Below, one piece after another: positions 8,567 to 16,971 of a stretch of DNA of 34,017 nt. The first letter of the stretch is position 1. The number at the start of each line of letters is the position of its first letter. The stretch covers positions 1 through 34,017 of the forward strand of contig JAJEAI010000007.1 in the NCBI GenBank assembly GCA_022824205.1, given 5' to 3'. This DNA comes from Candidatus Binatia bacterium (GTDB lineage: Bacteria; Desulfobacterota; Binatia; UBA9968; JAJDTQ01). Made by a program: the position numbers and the translations under genes. The notes under the pieces are model-generated. The model was given only the letters and a program-made list of their open reading frames with translations. It made no database searches and was not told the origin of the DNA.

Positions 8567-9545
8567 GAGTCAACCCGGATTCCAAGTTCCGTCCACCAGC
8601 GCCCTGGTGGCATTCGAAGCCACCGCCCGGCTCGGCGGGGTGATCCGCGCTTCCGAGGAGTTGCGCACGTCCCAGTCGGCGGTCAGCCGTCACATTCGCA
8701 ATCTGGAGACGAGGATCGGCGAGAAGCTCTTTCGGCGCCAGGGCCGGGGAGTGGTCCTGACGCCCAGCGGCCAGGACTACTATGTCGCGGTCAAGGCCGC
8801 GCTGGAAAGCCTGCACGCGGCCAGCAAGGGGCTTGGCCTGCAGACGCCCAGGGTGACCATTGCGTGCACGAGAGAGTTCGCGCACTTTCTGTTGCGCCCC
8901 TTCTTTCCGCAGATCAAGGGCGCGATGGACGACAACACGCAGTTGAGCATCCTGACCTGTGACTATGATCTGCTGCGGTTCCTCTCGCCCACGGGGATCG
9001 ACATCATCTTCGAGTATTCGGCCGCGCCGAGCGAACCCGGTGCGGTGAAGGTGCTGGACGAAGAGATCGTCCCGGTGGCCTCGCCGACCTTCGTGAGACG
9101 CTTCGAGCGGCTCCTTGGCCGCCATCCGCGCCACTGGGCGGAAGTTCCCCGGCTGGACGCCAAGCCCAACGACGAGACCTGGGCCGGGTGGAGGACGTGG
9201 TTCAGCGCGCACGATTGCGATCCGCCCAAGGCTCCGACGGAATCGTTCGACGACTATCGGGATCTGTTGGACGCCGCCGCCGGCGGCGCCGGCATGGGCA
9301 TCGGCTGGAACGGTTTCGTCAATCCCTACCTGGAGTCCGGGCGGCTCGTCCGAATCCAGGACAACTGGTTGCGGACCCACAACGGTCTGTATGCGATCCT
9401 GACCCAGGCCGGTTCCGGCAATCGGAACGCGACGCGTTGTCTGGCCAAGCTCGCCTCCGTCGCGGACGTGCTTCCGCGTGCAAGGCGGTTGTCGCCGCAG
9501 CGGCAGCCCACCCGCAGAGACAACTCTTTTCCCGAGCAGATCTGA
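8565..9545 (+). CDS. LysR-family transcriptional regulator
   Basis: A 326-residue regulator. The N-terminal winged helix-turn-helix spans about residues 10-70: LVAFEATARLGGVIRASEEL, then QSAVSRHIRNLETRIGEKLF and the wing RRQGRGVVLTPSG. It is followed by a linker helix and an effector-binding domain from about 93 (RVTIACTREFAHFLLRP) to 300. The overall match is to GcvA-like LysR proteins. The start at 8565 places the HTH at the usual distance from the N-terminus, but there is no convincing Shine-Dalgarno sequence; only a weak GAGA lies about 20 bases upstream. The last 25 residues are basic and probably disordered. Its likely target is the divergent alpha/beta hydrolase. Confidence 0.92.
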   Translation: MSQPGFQVPSTSALVAFEATARLGGVIRASEELRTSQSAVSRHIRNLETRIGEKLFRRQGRGVVLTPSGQDYYVAVKAALESLHAASKGLGLQTPRVTIACTREFAHFLLRPFFPQIKGAMDDNTQLSILTCDYDLLRFLSPTGIDIIFEYSAAPSEPGAVKVLDEEIVPVASPTFVRRFERLLGRHPRHWAEVPRLDAKPNDETWAGWRTWFSAHDCDPPKAPTESFDDYRDLLDAAAGGAGMGIGWNGFVNPYLESGRLVRIQDNWLRTHNGLYAILTQAGSGNRNATRCLAKLASVADVLPRARRLSPQRQPTRRDNSFPEQI

Positions 9546-9602
9546 GAGCCCGAACGCCAGCCCGGGCCATGTGTCCTTGAAGCGTAGCGTGGGCAGCGCC
9601 CC

Positions 9603-10889
9603 TCACAGCGCGGCGGTGTCGAAGAAACGCCGCAGGACGCGGCTCAGGTTGAACGCGTCCGCCGCGCCCGCCAGCTCCCGCACGGAGTGCATGGCCCATT
9701 GGGGCACGCCCACGTCCACCGTGCGGACGCCGGTCTCGGCGGCGGCCAGCGGCCCGATGGTGCTGCCGCAGGCCATGTCGCTGCGCACAACGAAACTCTG
9801 GACCGCCACGCCCTCATCCGCCGCCAGCCGCCGGAAGATCGCGGCGGTCTCGCTGTTGCTGGCGTAACGCTGATTGGCGTTCATTTTGATGACCGGGCCG
9901 TGGTTCAACAACGGCCAGTGCTGGTCGTCGTGCCGGTCGGCGAAGTTCGGGTGCACCCCGTGGGCATTGTCCGCGGAGATGAGCATGGAGCGGGACAGGG
10001 TACGGTTGCGCTCCTCCGGGCCGGGCAGGAGGCGTTCCAGCATCTGGGTCAACATGGGGCCGCGCGCCCCCGAGGCCGTGGTGCTCCCCACTTCCTCGTG
10101 ATCGTTGCACACGAGGAGCGCGCCGTGGTCGCCGCTTGCCTCCAGCATCGCCCGCAAGCCGACGAAGCAGCTCAGCAGGTTGTCGAGCCGCGCCGAGGCG
10201 ATGAACTCCCGTTCCAACCCCACGAGGGCCGGCCGCTGGGTGTCGTAGAGCACGAGTTCATGGTCCAGGATCTCGCCCACTCCGGCGCCTGCCGCCTCAA
10301 GCCGTTGCCGCAGCAGGGTCTTCAGGTCGAAGTCGTCGCCCTGCCGTCCGAGGACGGGCGGCAGGTAGGTCTGCTTGTTGATGGCGCGGTTCTCATTGGC
10401 GTCGCGGTCCAGGTGGATGGCCAGGCTGGGGATCACCGCCACCGGGTCCTTGAAATCGACGAGGCCGTGGGCGATGGCCCCGCCGCGGTCGAGATAGCTC
10501 ACGCGCCCGGCAATGGACAGGTCCCGATCGAACCACGGGTTCAGCAGCGCGCCGCCATACACCTCGACCCCGAGTTGCAGATAGCCTTTCCGGTGGTTCT
10601 CCGGTTGCGGCTTGACCTTGAGACAGGGTGAATCCGTGTGCGCGCCCACCATGCGCAGCCCGGTCTCGGGAAGCGCAGGCCCGCCGGGCAGGGTCCAGGC
10701 GATGATGGAAGAGTCGTTGCGCGTGGTGAAGTAACGCCCTCCGGGTTCCAGCTTCCAGGGTTCCGCCTCGGCCCGGTCCACGAAACCGGCAGCCGAGAGC
10801 CGTCGCGCCATCTCGCGCACCGCGTGGAAGGGAGTGGGCGACGCGGCCAGGAAGTCCATGAGCTCCCGGTTGAAGGTTGCTTGATCCAT
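9603..10889 (-). CDS. apeB: M18 family aminopeptidase (aspartyl aminopeptidase type)
   Basis: Cytosolic dinuclear-zinc aminopeptidase of 428 residues, normal for M18; it removes N-terminal, mainly acidic residues from peptides. All ligand motifs are present in order: GAHTDSP (His84, Asp86), SARLDNL (Asp236), NDHEEVGS (Glu265/266), SADNAHG (Asp307) and QWAMHSVRE (His401). The substrate-pocket sequence [15 protein letters not shown] is also typical. The ATG at the 10889 end matches the usual N-terminus (short helix, then [12 protein letters not shown]), although no clear ribosome site precedes it. It is convergent with lysR and separated from dnaN by a 0.2-kb inserted element, so it may once have been closer to dnaN. 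Confidence 0.93.
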   Translation of the reverse strand: MDQATFNRELMDFLAASPTPFHAVREMARRLSAAGFVDRAEAEPWKLEPGGRYFTTRNDSSIIAWTLPGGPALPETGLRMVGAHTDSPCLKVKPQPENHRKGYLQLGVEVYGGALLNPWFDRDLSIAGRVSYLDRGGAIAHGLVDFKDPVAVIPSLAIHLDRDANENRAINKQTYLPPVLGRQGDDFDLKTLLRQRLEAAGAGVGEILDHELVLYDTQRPALVGLEREFIASARLDNLLSCFVGLRAMLEASGDHGALLVCNDHEEVGSTTASGARGPMLTQMLERLLPGPEERNRTLSRSMLISADNAHGVHPNFADRHDDQHWPLLNHGPVIKMNANQRYASNSETAAIFRRLAADEGVAVQSFVVRSDMACGSTIGPLAAAETGVRTVDVGVPQWAMHSVRELAGAADAFNLSRVLRRFFDTAAL

Positions 10890-10923
10890 CGGCGATCGGC
10901 GTGGGCGGATGTGTGCGGCCCGA

Positions 10924-11132
10924 CTAGTGTCCTGTCCCGTATAAAACGTCGTGAAGATGCGCAGGACTTTTTGTCATCGGCAAGGAGCGACGACTGTAGG
11001 GGCGACCCGCGGTCGCCCCAGTGGCCCCTACCACGTGAGGAGGACCCCGGGTCAAGCCCGGGGTGACGTAACGCAGCCGACGGGGAAAAGGACAAGCAGA
11101 TTCATGACGTCTTATACGGGACAGGACACTAG
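10924..11132. mobile_element. MITE-like element with 32-bp terminal inverted repeats at a CTAG target
   Basis: The ends 10924-10955 and 11101-11132 are inverted copies 32 bases long with a few mismatches at the inner end; each carries AGTGTCCTGTCCCGTATAA or its complement. Both ends are bounded by CTAG. The IS630 family is known to target CTAG, so an IS630-type transposase acting in trans is a reasonable guess. The interior holds two strong hairpins (GGGGCGACC with GGTCGCCCC near 11000-11018; CCCCGGG with CCCGGGG near 11044-11060) and no credible gene. The right CTAG coincides with the stop codon of dnaN. Confidence 0.75.
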
Positions 11133-12235
11133 ATCCGCATCGGCATGACCACGTACAGCAGGCTGTCGTCTCCGCCGCGGCGGACGACCGTCGGGCTTTC
11201 GTCGTCCATCAGCCCCATCTCGACGTGGTCTTCGCGCTCCATCACGTTCAAAATATCCAGCAAATACTGGGCATTGTAGCCGATGACGATACGGTTCCCC
11301 TGGTATTCCGCGTCCACCTCCTCGGCCGCCTCCCCGAGATCCGGATTGTTGGCCGAAATCCCGATGGTGCCGCCGCTGAACTCGACGCGAACCCCTCGGA
11401 AACGGTCGCTGGAGAGCAGCGAGACCCGGCGCAAGGCGCGAAACAGGGCAGCCTGAACCACATTCGCCTGGTTCGTGTTGTTCTCCGGTATGACCTTGTC
11501 GTAGTCGGGAAACTCACCGTCGATGAGCCGGATCGACATCTCGACGTCACCCTTCCACACGAACACCATGTTGTCGGAAAAGCCCAGGGACACCGTTTCC
11601 TCGCCCGAGTCCTCCAGGAGCCTGCGCAACTCCGCCAGCCCCTTGCGCGGAACGATCACCCCCTTGTTCACGCCCAGCGGACCGATTTCCCGCTGCACCA
11701 GGGACAACCGGTGGCCGTCGGTGGTGACCATGCGCACGTGGTTGTTGTCCATTTCGTGCAGCAACGCGCCGTTGAGGTTGGAGCGGGTCTCGTCCAGCGA
11801 TATGGAGAAGATCGTCTTGTCGATCATCTCCTTCAGGGCCTGGGCCGGGCACTCCTTCCGCTCCGTCTCCGCGCTCGACACGAAGGCGGGGAACTCGCGC
11901 GCGTCGAGACCCACCATCTTGAACACCGACTTGCCGCTCTGGAGCTCCACCCGGTCGTTGTCCAGCCGCTTCAGGTCGACGAACTCCTCGGACAACTCGC
12001 GCACGATTTCGTAGAGCTTGCGGGCGTCCACCGTGACACTGCCCGAAGTGAGGATCTCCCCGTTCAGGGCGGCGCGCACCCCGACTTCGAGGTCGGTGGC
12101 GGTGAGACGTATCCGATTGCCATGGGTTTCTACCAGCACGTTGGCCAGTATCGGCATGGTGTTGCGCCGTTCCACCGTGCTCTGGGTCCAGTACAACGCG
12201 TCCAGAAACTCTTCGCGCTTGGCTCGGATCTGCAT
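11129..12235 (-). CDS. dnaN: DNA polymerase III beta subunit (sliding clamp)
   Basis: A 368-residue clamp, the normal length, with the three-domain pattern and the classic C-terminus LLYVVMPMRI that forms part of the partner-binding pocket. Other recognisable segments are TMPILANVLVE near 26, TDGHRLSLV near 172, and IDGEFPDYDKVIP near 250. The clamp encircles DNA and tethers the replicase and mismatch or repair enzymes. The start has GGAG at 12241-12244 just upstream. It follows dnaA on the same strand, but an intrinsic terminator lies between them, so dnaN probably has its own promoter in 12245-12362. Its TAG stop is built into the end of the inserted element downstream. Confidence 0.97.
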   Translation of the reverse strand: MQIRAKREEFLDALYWTQSTVERRNTMPILANVLVETHGNRIRLTATDLEVGVRAALNGEILTSGSVTVDARKLYEIVRELSEEFVDLKRLDNDRVELQSGKSVFKMVGLDAREFPAFVSSAETERKECPAQALKEMIDKTIFSISLDETRSNLNGALLHEMDNNHVRMVTTDGHRLSLVQREIGPLGVNKGVIVPRKGLAELRRLLEDSGEETVSLGFSDNMVFVWKGDVEMSIRLIDGEFPDYDKVIPENNTNQANVVQAALFRALRRVSLLSSDRFRGVRVEFSGGTIGISANNPDLGEAAEEVDAEYQGNRIVIGYNAQYLLDILNVMEREDHVEMGLMDDESPTVVRRGGDDSLLYVVMPMRI

Positions 12236-12362
12236 TTATCCTCCGGAACGACCGGCCTCTCTATTTCTTCTTTCTCATTGATAGGATCAGAAGTAGTAGT
12301 AGGGCCTGTGGATTTCGGGATATGCCTTCAAACCTGCTGCTATTAAAGCACTTTCGCGGTGG

Positions 12363-12406
12363 AAAAAAAATCGCGGCCATGCCCGTTGTGGGTGGGGGCA
12401 GGCCGC
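12363..12406 (-). terminator. Intrinsic terminator of dnaA
   Basis: Read on the minus strand, GCGGCC plus TGCCC pairs with GGGCA plus GGCCGC (one bulged T) across 12406-12373, with an 11-base loop, followed directly by a run of eight T residues (A at 12363-12370 on the plus strand). It lies about 60 bases past the dnaA stop. Confidence 0.8.
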
Positions 12407-12467
12407 GGCAACCGTGGATGGGGCGGTATTTCAACAGGCTGTGTCAGGTTTTCCACAGCGTGTCCAC

Positions 12468-13790
12468 TCAACTCTTGAGTTGGCGCTCCAGGCGTTCGAC
12501 CACCGCCTTGATCTGGGGGTCGGTGGCGGCCTTCCTTTCGATGGTCTTGGAGGCGTGGATGACCGTGGAGTGGTCGCGCCCGCCGAATTCCGCGCCGATG
12601 GCGGGATAGGATGTGGCCGTGTATTTGCGGCAGAGATACATGGCCACCTGCCGCGCGACGGCGATGTTCTTCGTGCGCCGCTTGGACTTGAGGTCGCTGA
12701 TCTTGACCTCGAAGTGTTCGCAGATGGCTCGCTGGATGTTGCGCACGGTGACCTGCTTCTCGTTGTCCTTCAGTGTGTGCTTCAAGGCCTCCTTGGCGAG
12801 ATCGATGGTGATGTCGACCTTGGTCAGCGAAGCAAAGGCGCCCAGGCGGGTGAGGGAGCCTTCCAGCTCGCGTACGTTGGACCAGATGTGGGTGGCGAGA
12901 AAGTCCGCGACCTCCTGGGGCAGTTCGATCTCTTCCTCCTCGGCCTTCTTGATGAGGATCGCGATACGGGTCTCGATGTCCGGCGGCTGAATGTCGGCGG
13001 TCAGCCCCCACTCGAAGCGGTTCCGCAGGCGGTCCTCCAGGTCCGGGATTTCCTTGGGAAAACGGTCCGACGTGATGATGATCTGCTTGTGGTTCTCGTA
13101 GAGCGAGTTGAATGTGTGGAAGAACTCTTCCTGGGTGCGCTCCTTGCCGGCGATGAACTGGATGTCGTCGAGTATGAGCACGTCGATGCCGCGGAAGTAG
13201 GTCTTGAACTCGTTCATGCGGTCGCGCCGGAGTGACGTGATGAGGCGGTTCATGAACGACTCGAAGGTCGTGTAGACGACTTTCTGACCGGGTGCCTGTT
13301 GCAGCAGCCGGTGGCCCACGGCATTGACGAGATGGGTTTTCCCGAGGCCCACGCCGCCGTAGATGAACAGCGGATTGTAGTGGTCCGCGGGGCGGCCGGC
13401 GACGGCCAGACACGCGGCATGGGCGAACTGGTTGCTGGTGCCCACCACGAAGTTCTCGAACGTGTAACGCGAGATCAGCGTGGAGGAATCAGGCGGCTTC
13501 GGTGCCGGTCTGGCGGGAGGCGGTTCGTCTTGGGCGGCCTCCTGCGGTTTGATGGACAGGCCGACGCGGACGGGCTTGCCGTAGTGAGCGGTGAACTCGT
13601 CCTTGATGGCGTCGATGTAGTGCTCGTTGAGCCAGTCGCGGTAAAGCGTACTGGGGACCTGGATGGTGATCTCGCCGCCCGCGCCCTCGACCAGCGTCAA
13701 GGGTTTGATCCATGTCTCGAAATTGTGTAAGCCGAGCCTTTCCTTCAATCGTGTTTGTATCTCACGCGGAAGCTTTTCCATTGTATTCAT
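12468..13790 (-). CDS. dnaA: Chromosomal replication initiator DnaA
   Basis: A 440-residue initiator ATPase with all four domains. Residues 1-80 are the helical N-terminal domain that contacts DnaB. 81-105 is a short Pro-rich linker. 107-330 is the AAA+ core, with Walker A GGVGLGKTH at 145-153, Walker B VLILDDIQF at 204-212 and sensor RLRNRFEWG. The C-terminal DNA-binding domain includes GRDHSTVIHA. It melts oriC and loads helicase. The start could be the ATG at 13790 or the in-frame ATG at 13779-13781; neither has a strong ribosome site. DnaA boxes immediately upstream of the gene suggest autoregulation and mark the probable origin. Confidence 0.97.
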   Translation of the reverse strand: MNTMEKLPREIQTRLKERLGLHNFETWIKPLTLVEGAGGEITIQVPSTLYRDWLNEHYIDAIKDEFTAHYGKPVRVGLSIKPQEAAQDEPPPARPAPKPPDSSTLISRYTFENFVVGTSNQFAHAACLAVAGRPADHYNPLFIYGGVGLGKTHLVNAVGHRLLQQAPGQKVVYTTFESFMNRLITSLRRDRMNEFKTYFRGIDVLILDDIQFIAGKERTQEEFFHTFNSLYENHKQIIITSDRFPKEIPDLEDRLRNRFEWGLTADIQPPDIETRIAILIKKAEEEEIELPQEVADFLATHIWSNVRELEGSLTRLGAFASLTKVDITIDLAKEALKHTLKDNEKQVTVRNIQRAICEHFEVKISDLKSKRRTKNIAVARQVAMYLCRKYTATSYPAIGAEFGGRDHSTVIHASKTIERKAATDPQIKAVVERLERQLKS

Positions 13791-14138
13791 GCAGAGTTAG
13801 AGTGCTTGCGTGACCGCGGTTATCAACAAAGTTATCCACAACTGTGGACAAGTCTCGGGAACCAGACCCTCGCTTCAGGCCATAACGAGCCAACGAACCC
13901 CGCGTAGAGTCCCTGCGGACGGCGGTGAGTGTTGAACGCTTCCGGAGATGTCCGAAGAAAAGCCGTCTTATTAGTGTTTTCGGAGGCGTTTTGCAACAGA
14001 AAAAATGCGCGGGTTTCGTTTCTATAGCGATATCGCTGGATTTCCCGTTTTCTTCGCCGGCGTGGAAGCCGATGACGCCGAAGGGGCCGGTTCGGGAAGG
14101 CGGGGAAAAGCCACGCCCGCGCGCTGACGAGGTGCATT
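13791..14138. other. Probable oriC region between dnaA and hemL
   Basis: This 348-base gap upstream of dnaA has a perfect DnaA box TTATCCACA at 13832-13840, an inverted near-match TGTGGACAA at 13843-13851, and a weaker TTATCAACA at 13820-13828. A 12-base palindrome AGCGATATCGCT lies at 14026-14037. The stretch about 13955-14035 is richer in A/T than its surroundings and could serve as unwinding DNA. Another near-box, TTTTCCACA, lies at 12449-12457 just past the dnaA stop. No gene is visible here. Both dnaA and hemL promoters must also lie in it. Confidence 0.65.
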
Positions 14139-15440
14139 TTGGATAGTTTCAGGCCGGCTTCCGCGAACCTGTTCGAGCGCTCGCGCAGGGTCGTCCCCGG
14201 CGGGGTCAACAGCCCGGTGCGGGCATGGAACGCCGTGGGCGGGAACCCCCTCTACATCGCACGTGCGGAGGGATCGAGGATAATCGACCAGGAAGGGCGG
14301 GCGTACATCGACTATGTCTGCGCCTGGGGGCCGTTGATCCTGGGACATGCGGCGGCGGCGGTGGTGGATGCGCTGGTGAAGGCCGTGCCGGAGGGGACCG
14401 GTTTCGGCGCTCCCACCGCGAAGGAAGTGGAACTGGCGGAACTCGTCGGCGAGCGCATGGGCGGGGTCGAGCAGGTGCGCTTGGTGAACTCCGGGACCGA
14501 GGCGACCATGAGCGCCATCCGCCTGGCGCGGGGCTACACCGGGCGGAGCAAGGTGCTGAAGTTCGACGGCTGCTACCACGGCCACGTTGACGCCCTGCTG
14601 GCCAAGGCCGGCTCCGGGGTGGAGAGCTTCTCTCTGCCGGACAGCGCGGGGGTGCCGGAAGGCTTCACGGCCGACACCCTGCTGGCGCGGTTCAACGACG
14701 CCGGCTCGGTGTGCGGTCTCGTGGACCGGCGGTGCGAGGAGCTGGCCGCGGTCATTGTCGAGCCGGTGTGCGGCAACATGGGGGTGATCCCGCCGGAACC
14801 GGGATTTCTCGAGGCATTGCGGGAGGTTACGGCGCGGCACGGCATCGTCCTCATCTTCGACGAGGTGATCACGGGCTTCCGGGTGGCGCGCGGCGGCGCC
14901 CAGGAGCGCTATGGCGTGACGCCGGACCTCACCTGCCTGGGCAAGGTGCTGGGCGGCGGGCTTCCGGTGGGGGCGTTCGGCGGCCGGCGGGACATCATGG
15001 CGCGGCTGGCGCCGGACGGCCCGGTGTACCAGGCCGGGACGCTCTCGGGGAACCCGGTGACGGTGACGGCCGGGCTCGCCACCCTCAGGGCGCTGGAGGG
15101 GCCGGAGGTTTACCGGGAGCTGGAGGAAAAGGGGTGCATGCTCGAGGCGGGGCTCCGCGAAGTGCTCTCCCGCGGCGTTGCGGGAACGGTCAACCGCGTG
15201 GGCTCGATGCTGACGTTGTTCCTGGGGCCGGAGCGGGTGGCGTCGCCGGACGACGCTCGCGCCTGCGACCGGGAACGTTTCGCGCGCCTGTTCCACGGCA
15301 TGCTGGCGCGGGGCGTCTACCTGCCGCCTTCCCAGTTCGAGGCCTGGTTCGTATCGCTCGCGCACAGCGAGGAGGACGTCGCCGCCACGGTGGCGGCCTT
15401 CGCGGACTGGGCCGAAGAGGAAGGCGCGCGCGCACGGTGA
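14139..15440 (+). CDS. hemL: Glutamate-1-semialdehyde 2,1-aminomutase
   Basis: A PLP enzyme that converts glutamate-1-semialdehyde to 5-aminolevulinate in the C5 heme pathway; 433 residues against the usual 425-430. The N-terminus reads RVVPGGVNSPVRAW. NSGTEATMSAIRLAR at 117-131 binds the PLP phosphate, IFDEVITGFR at 239-248 holds the Asp that contacts the pyridine nitrogen, and CLGKVLGGGLPVGAFGG carries Schiff-base Lys269. The start codon is TTG at 14139, chosen because GAGG (14129-14132) lies six bases upstream and no ATG or GTG fits the family N-terminus. It is followed on the same strand by the F0 operon after about 80 bases. Heme supply agrees with the aerobic respiratory genes elsewhere in the window. 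Confidence 0.95.
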   Translation: MDSFRPASANLFERSRRVVPGGVNSPVRAWNAVGGNPLYIARAEGSRIIDQEGRAYIDYVCAWGPLILGHAAAAVVDALVKAVPEGTGFGAPTAKEVELAELVGERMGGVEQVRLVNSGTEATMSAIRLARGYTGRSKVLKFDGCYHGHVDALLAKAGSGVESFSLPDSAGVPEGFTADTLLARFNDAGSVCGLVDRRCEELAAVIVEPVCGNMGVIPPEPGFLEALREVTARHGIVLIFDEVITGFRVARGGAQERYGVTPDLTCLGKVLGGGLPVGAFGGRRDIMARLAPDGPVYQAGTLSGNPVTVTAGLATLRALEGPEVYRELEEKGCMLEAGLREVLSRGVAGTVNRVGSMLTLFLGPERVASPDDARACDRERFARLFHGMLARGVYLPPSQFEAWFVSLAHSEEDVAATVAAFADWAEEEGARAR

Positions 15441-15522
15441 CTCGTTCCCGCGGAGACCCGTCCGCCGGGCGTCATTGCCGCCGACCCGGACCCCGGAATG
15501 CAAGGAGAGGGGCGCCGCGGCG

Positions 15523-15813
15523 TTGACCGGTCCCGGTGCGCATGTTAGTAAACCGGTTTCAGTGAGCGAAGCACAGGACGGCCGGGACGGGCCACCCGCA
15601 AAAAGCCCCGTTCTTTTCCGGGCCGCCAAATACACCGCCATCGGATTCGAGTTTCCCACCACGGTGGGAGCCGGTTTGCTGCTGGGGCACTACGCGGATT
15701 CGTACCTCGGCAGCTCACCCTGGATGGTGCTGGTGTTGGGGCTTCTGGGGCTCGTGGTGGCCTTCTGGCGGCTCGTGATGCTCCTGCGGCATTTCTCCAG
15801 GGAGCGCCGATGA
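15523..15813 (+). CDS. AtpZ/AtpI-like small membrane protein of the ATP synthase operon
   Basis: Small protein with two membrane segments. The conserved part begins at FRAAKYTAIGFEFPTTVGAG and continues GLLLGHYADSYLGSSPW, then a second helix VLVLGLLGLVVAFWRLVMLL. The pattern of Gly-rich helix 1, Asp, Pro and helix 2 is that of the AtpZ/AtpI group found before F0 genes, proposed in the literature to act in Mg2+ uptake or c-ring assembly. The start is uncertain. TTG at 15523 follows AAGGAGAGG (15502-15510) at a long spacing. GTG at 15562 would give a shorter protein without a ribosome site, and TTG at 15475 would give a longer one. The stop overlaps the next gene's ATG (ATGA), so the two are translationally coupled. 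Confidence 0.7.
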   Translation: MTGPGAHVSKPVSVSEAQDGRDGPPAKSPVLFRAAKYTAIGFEFPTTVGAGLLLGHYADSYLGSSPWMVLVLGLLGLVVAFWRLVMLLRHFSRERR

Positions 15814-16184
15814 GTTGGGAAGCGAGCGGCCTCCCGGTCTGGCGCGTGGAGTTGTGGCACGGGCTCCTGGTGGCCGGTTTCCTGGCGCTCGTTCCGCTGG
15901 AGTGGCTGGAGCCCGGCGGGCTCTTGCTGGGCGGCCTGTTCATGGGAGTGAACTTCCTGCTCCTGGCCGTGGGCATCCGGTGGGTGATCACGCCGTTCGC
16001 GAGCAAGGGGCGGGTCCGGGCAGGGATATTCCTGCTGGTCTTCAAGTTCTGCTTCCTGCTGGGCGCCTCCTGGTTGTTGCTGACCCGCATCTCGCCCGAC
16101 GCGGTGTCGTTCGCGGTGGGGGTCAACTGCCTGATCCTGGCGATCTTGTGGGATCGGCTCTACGATACGAAAATCGGCAGGTAA
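15810..16184 (+). CDS. atpI: ATP synthase subunit I (AtpI-like) membrane protein
   Basis: 124 residues with four predicted membrane helices: LWHGLLVAGFLALVPLEWL, then GGLLLGGLFMGVNFLLLAVG, GIFLLVFKFCFLLGASWLL and SFAVGVNCLILAILW. The arrangement, size and position directly before atpB fit the ATP-synt_I family, whose members help assemble the c-ring or supply Mg2+. It starts within the previous gene's stop (ATGA overlap at 15810-15813), and atpB begins 7 bases after its stop. Sequence conservation in this family is low, so the assignment rests mainly on topology and gene order. Confidence 0.75.
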   Translation: MSWEASGLPVWRVELWHGLLVAGFLALVPLEWLEPGGLLLGGLFMGVNFLLLAVGIRWVITPFASKGRVRAGIFLLVFKFCFLLGASWLLLTRISPDAVSFAVGVNCLILAILWDRLYDTKIGR

Positions 16185-16191
16185 GTCATCG

Positions 16192-16893
16192 ATGGGACAT
16201 CATCCATTCACATGGTACGACCTGGTACCCGCCTTCCTGCAGGGGCTGGTGCCGTTGCAGATATTCTTCTCCGTGGTGAGCATGGTGCTGCTGGTGGGTC
16301 TGGCGCTGGCGGCGCGACGCCGGCTGCTGGACGCCCATGACGCGGTCATTCCCAGCGACCGCATCACCCTGGTGAACGTTTTCGAGCTCCTGATCGAGTT
16401 CGTCACGAACCTGAGCGACAGCATCATCGGACACCACGGGCGGCGCTACCTGTCGCTCTACGGCACGTTCTTCATCTTCATCCTGCTGTCCAACTTCATC
16501 GGCCTCGTACCCGGGTTCTCGCCGCCCACGAGCAATCTCAACATCACCCTCGGCCTGGGGCTCGTTTCCTTCGGCGCGTACCACTACTTCGGCGTCCGCG
16601 AGCACGGCGGCGCCTACCTCAAGCAGTTCATGGGGCCGTTCCTGGTGATCGCGCCGCTGTTCTTCCTGATCGAGGTGTTCTCGCACATGTTCCGGCCGCT
16701 GACCCTGGGGCTGCGGCTCGCCTTCAACATGTTCGCCGACCACCTGGTGGTGGAGATCTTCACCGGTCTGACCTACGTGGCGATCCCGGTGCTGTTCTAC
16801 CTGCTGGGGGCCCTGGTGTCGGTCATCCAGGCCTTCGTTTTCACGCTGTTGAGCATGATCTATGCGTCTCTGGCTTTGAGCCACGATCATTGA
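16192..16893 (+). CDS. atpB: F0F1 ATP synthase subunit a
   Basis: 233-residue membrane subunit that forms the proton half-channels next to the c-ring. Visible landmarks are FIFILLSNFIGLVPGFSPPT (helix with the conserved Asn-Gly-Pro pattern), the essential Arg175 in PLTLGLRLAFNMFADH, and the C-terminal helix ALVSVIQAFVFTLLSMIYAS. There is no Na+-type signature that I can see. It lies between atpI and atpE on the same strand, and the b, delta and F1 genes are absent from the window, so the ATP synthase genes are split into at least two loci as in several deltaproteobacteria. GGCAGGTAAG just before the start may act as the ribosome site. Confidence 0.96.
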   Translation: MGHHPFTWYDLVPAFLQGLVPLQIFFSVVSMVLLVGLALAARRRLLDAHDAVIPSDRITLVNVFELLIEFVTNLSDSIIGHHGRRYLSLYGTFFIFILLSNFIGLVPGFSPPTSNLNITLGLGLVSFGAYHYFGVREHGGAYLKQFMGPFLVIAPLFFLIEVFSHMFRPLTLGLRLAFNMFADHLVVEIFTGLTYVAIPVLFYLLGALVSVIQAFVFTLLSMIYASLALSHDH

Positions 16894-16971
16894 CGCCGCG
16901 GTTTGCCGGCCGGAGAGGATGATGAGGAGAGGCTGGCGGCAACGGCCTCGGCGCCGGAAAGGAGAAAGAAG

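Noticed and set aside
10951..11148. Short frames inside the 0.2-kb element
   Set aside because: They cover hairpins, have no ribosome site and no family resemblance; no transposase motif is visible.
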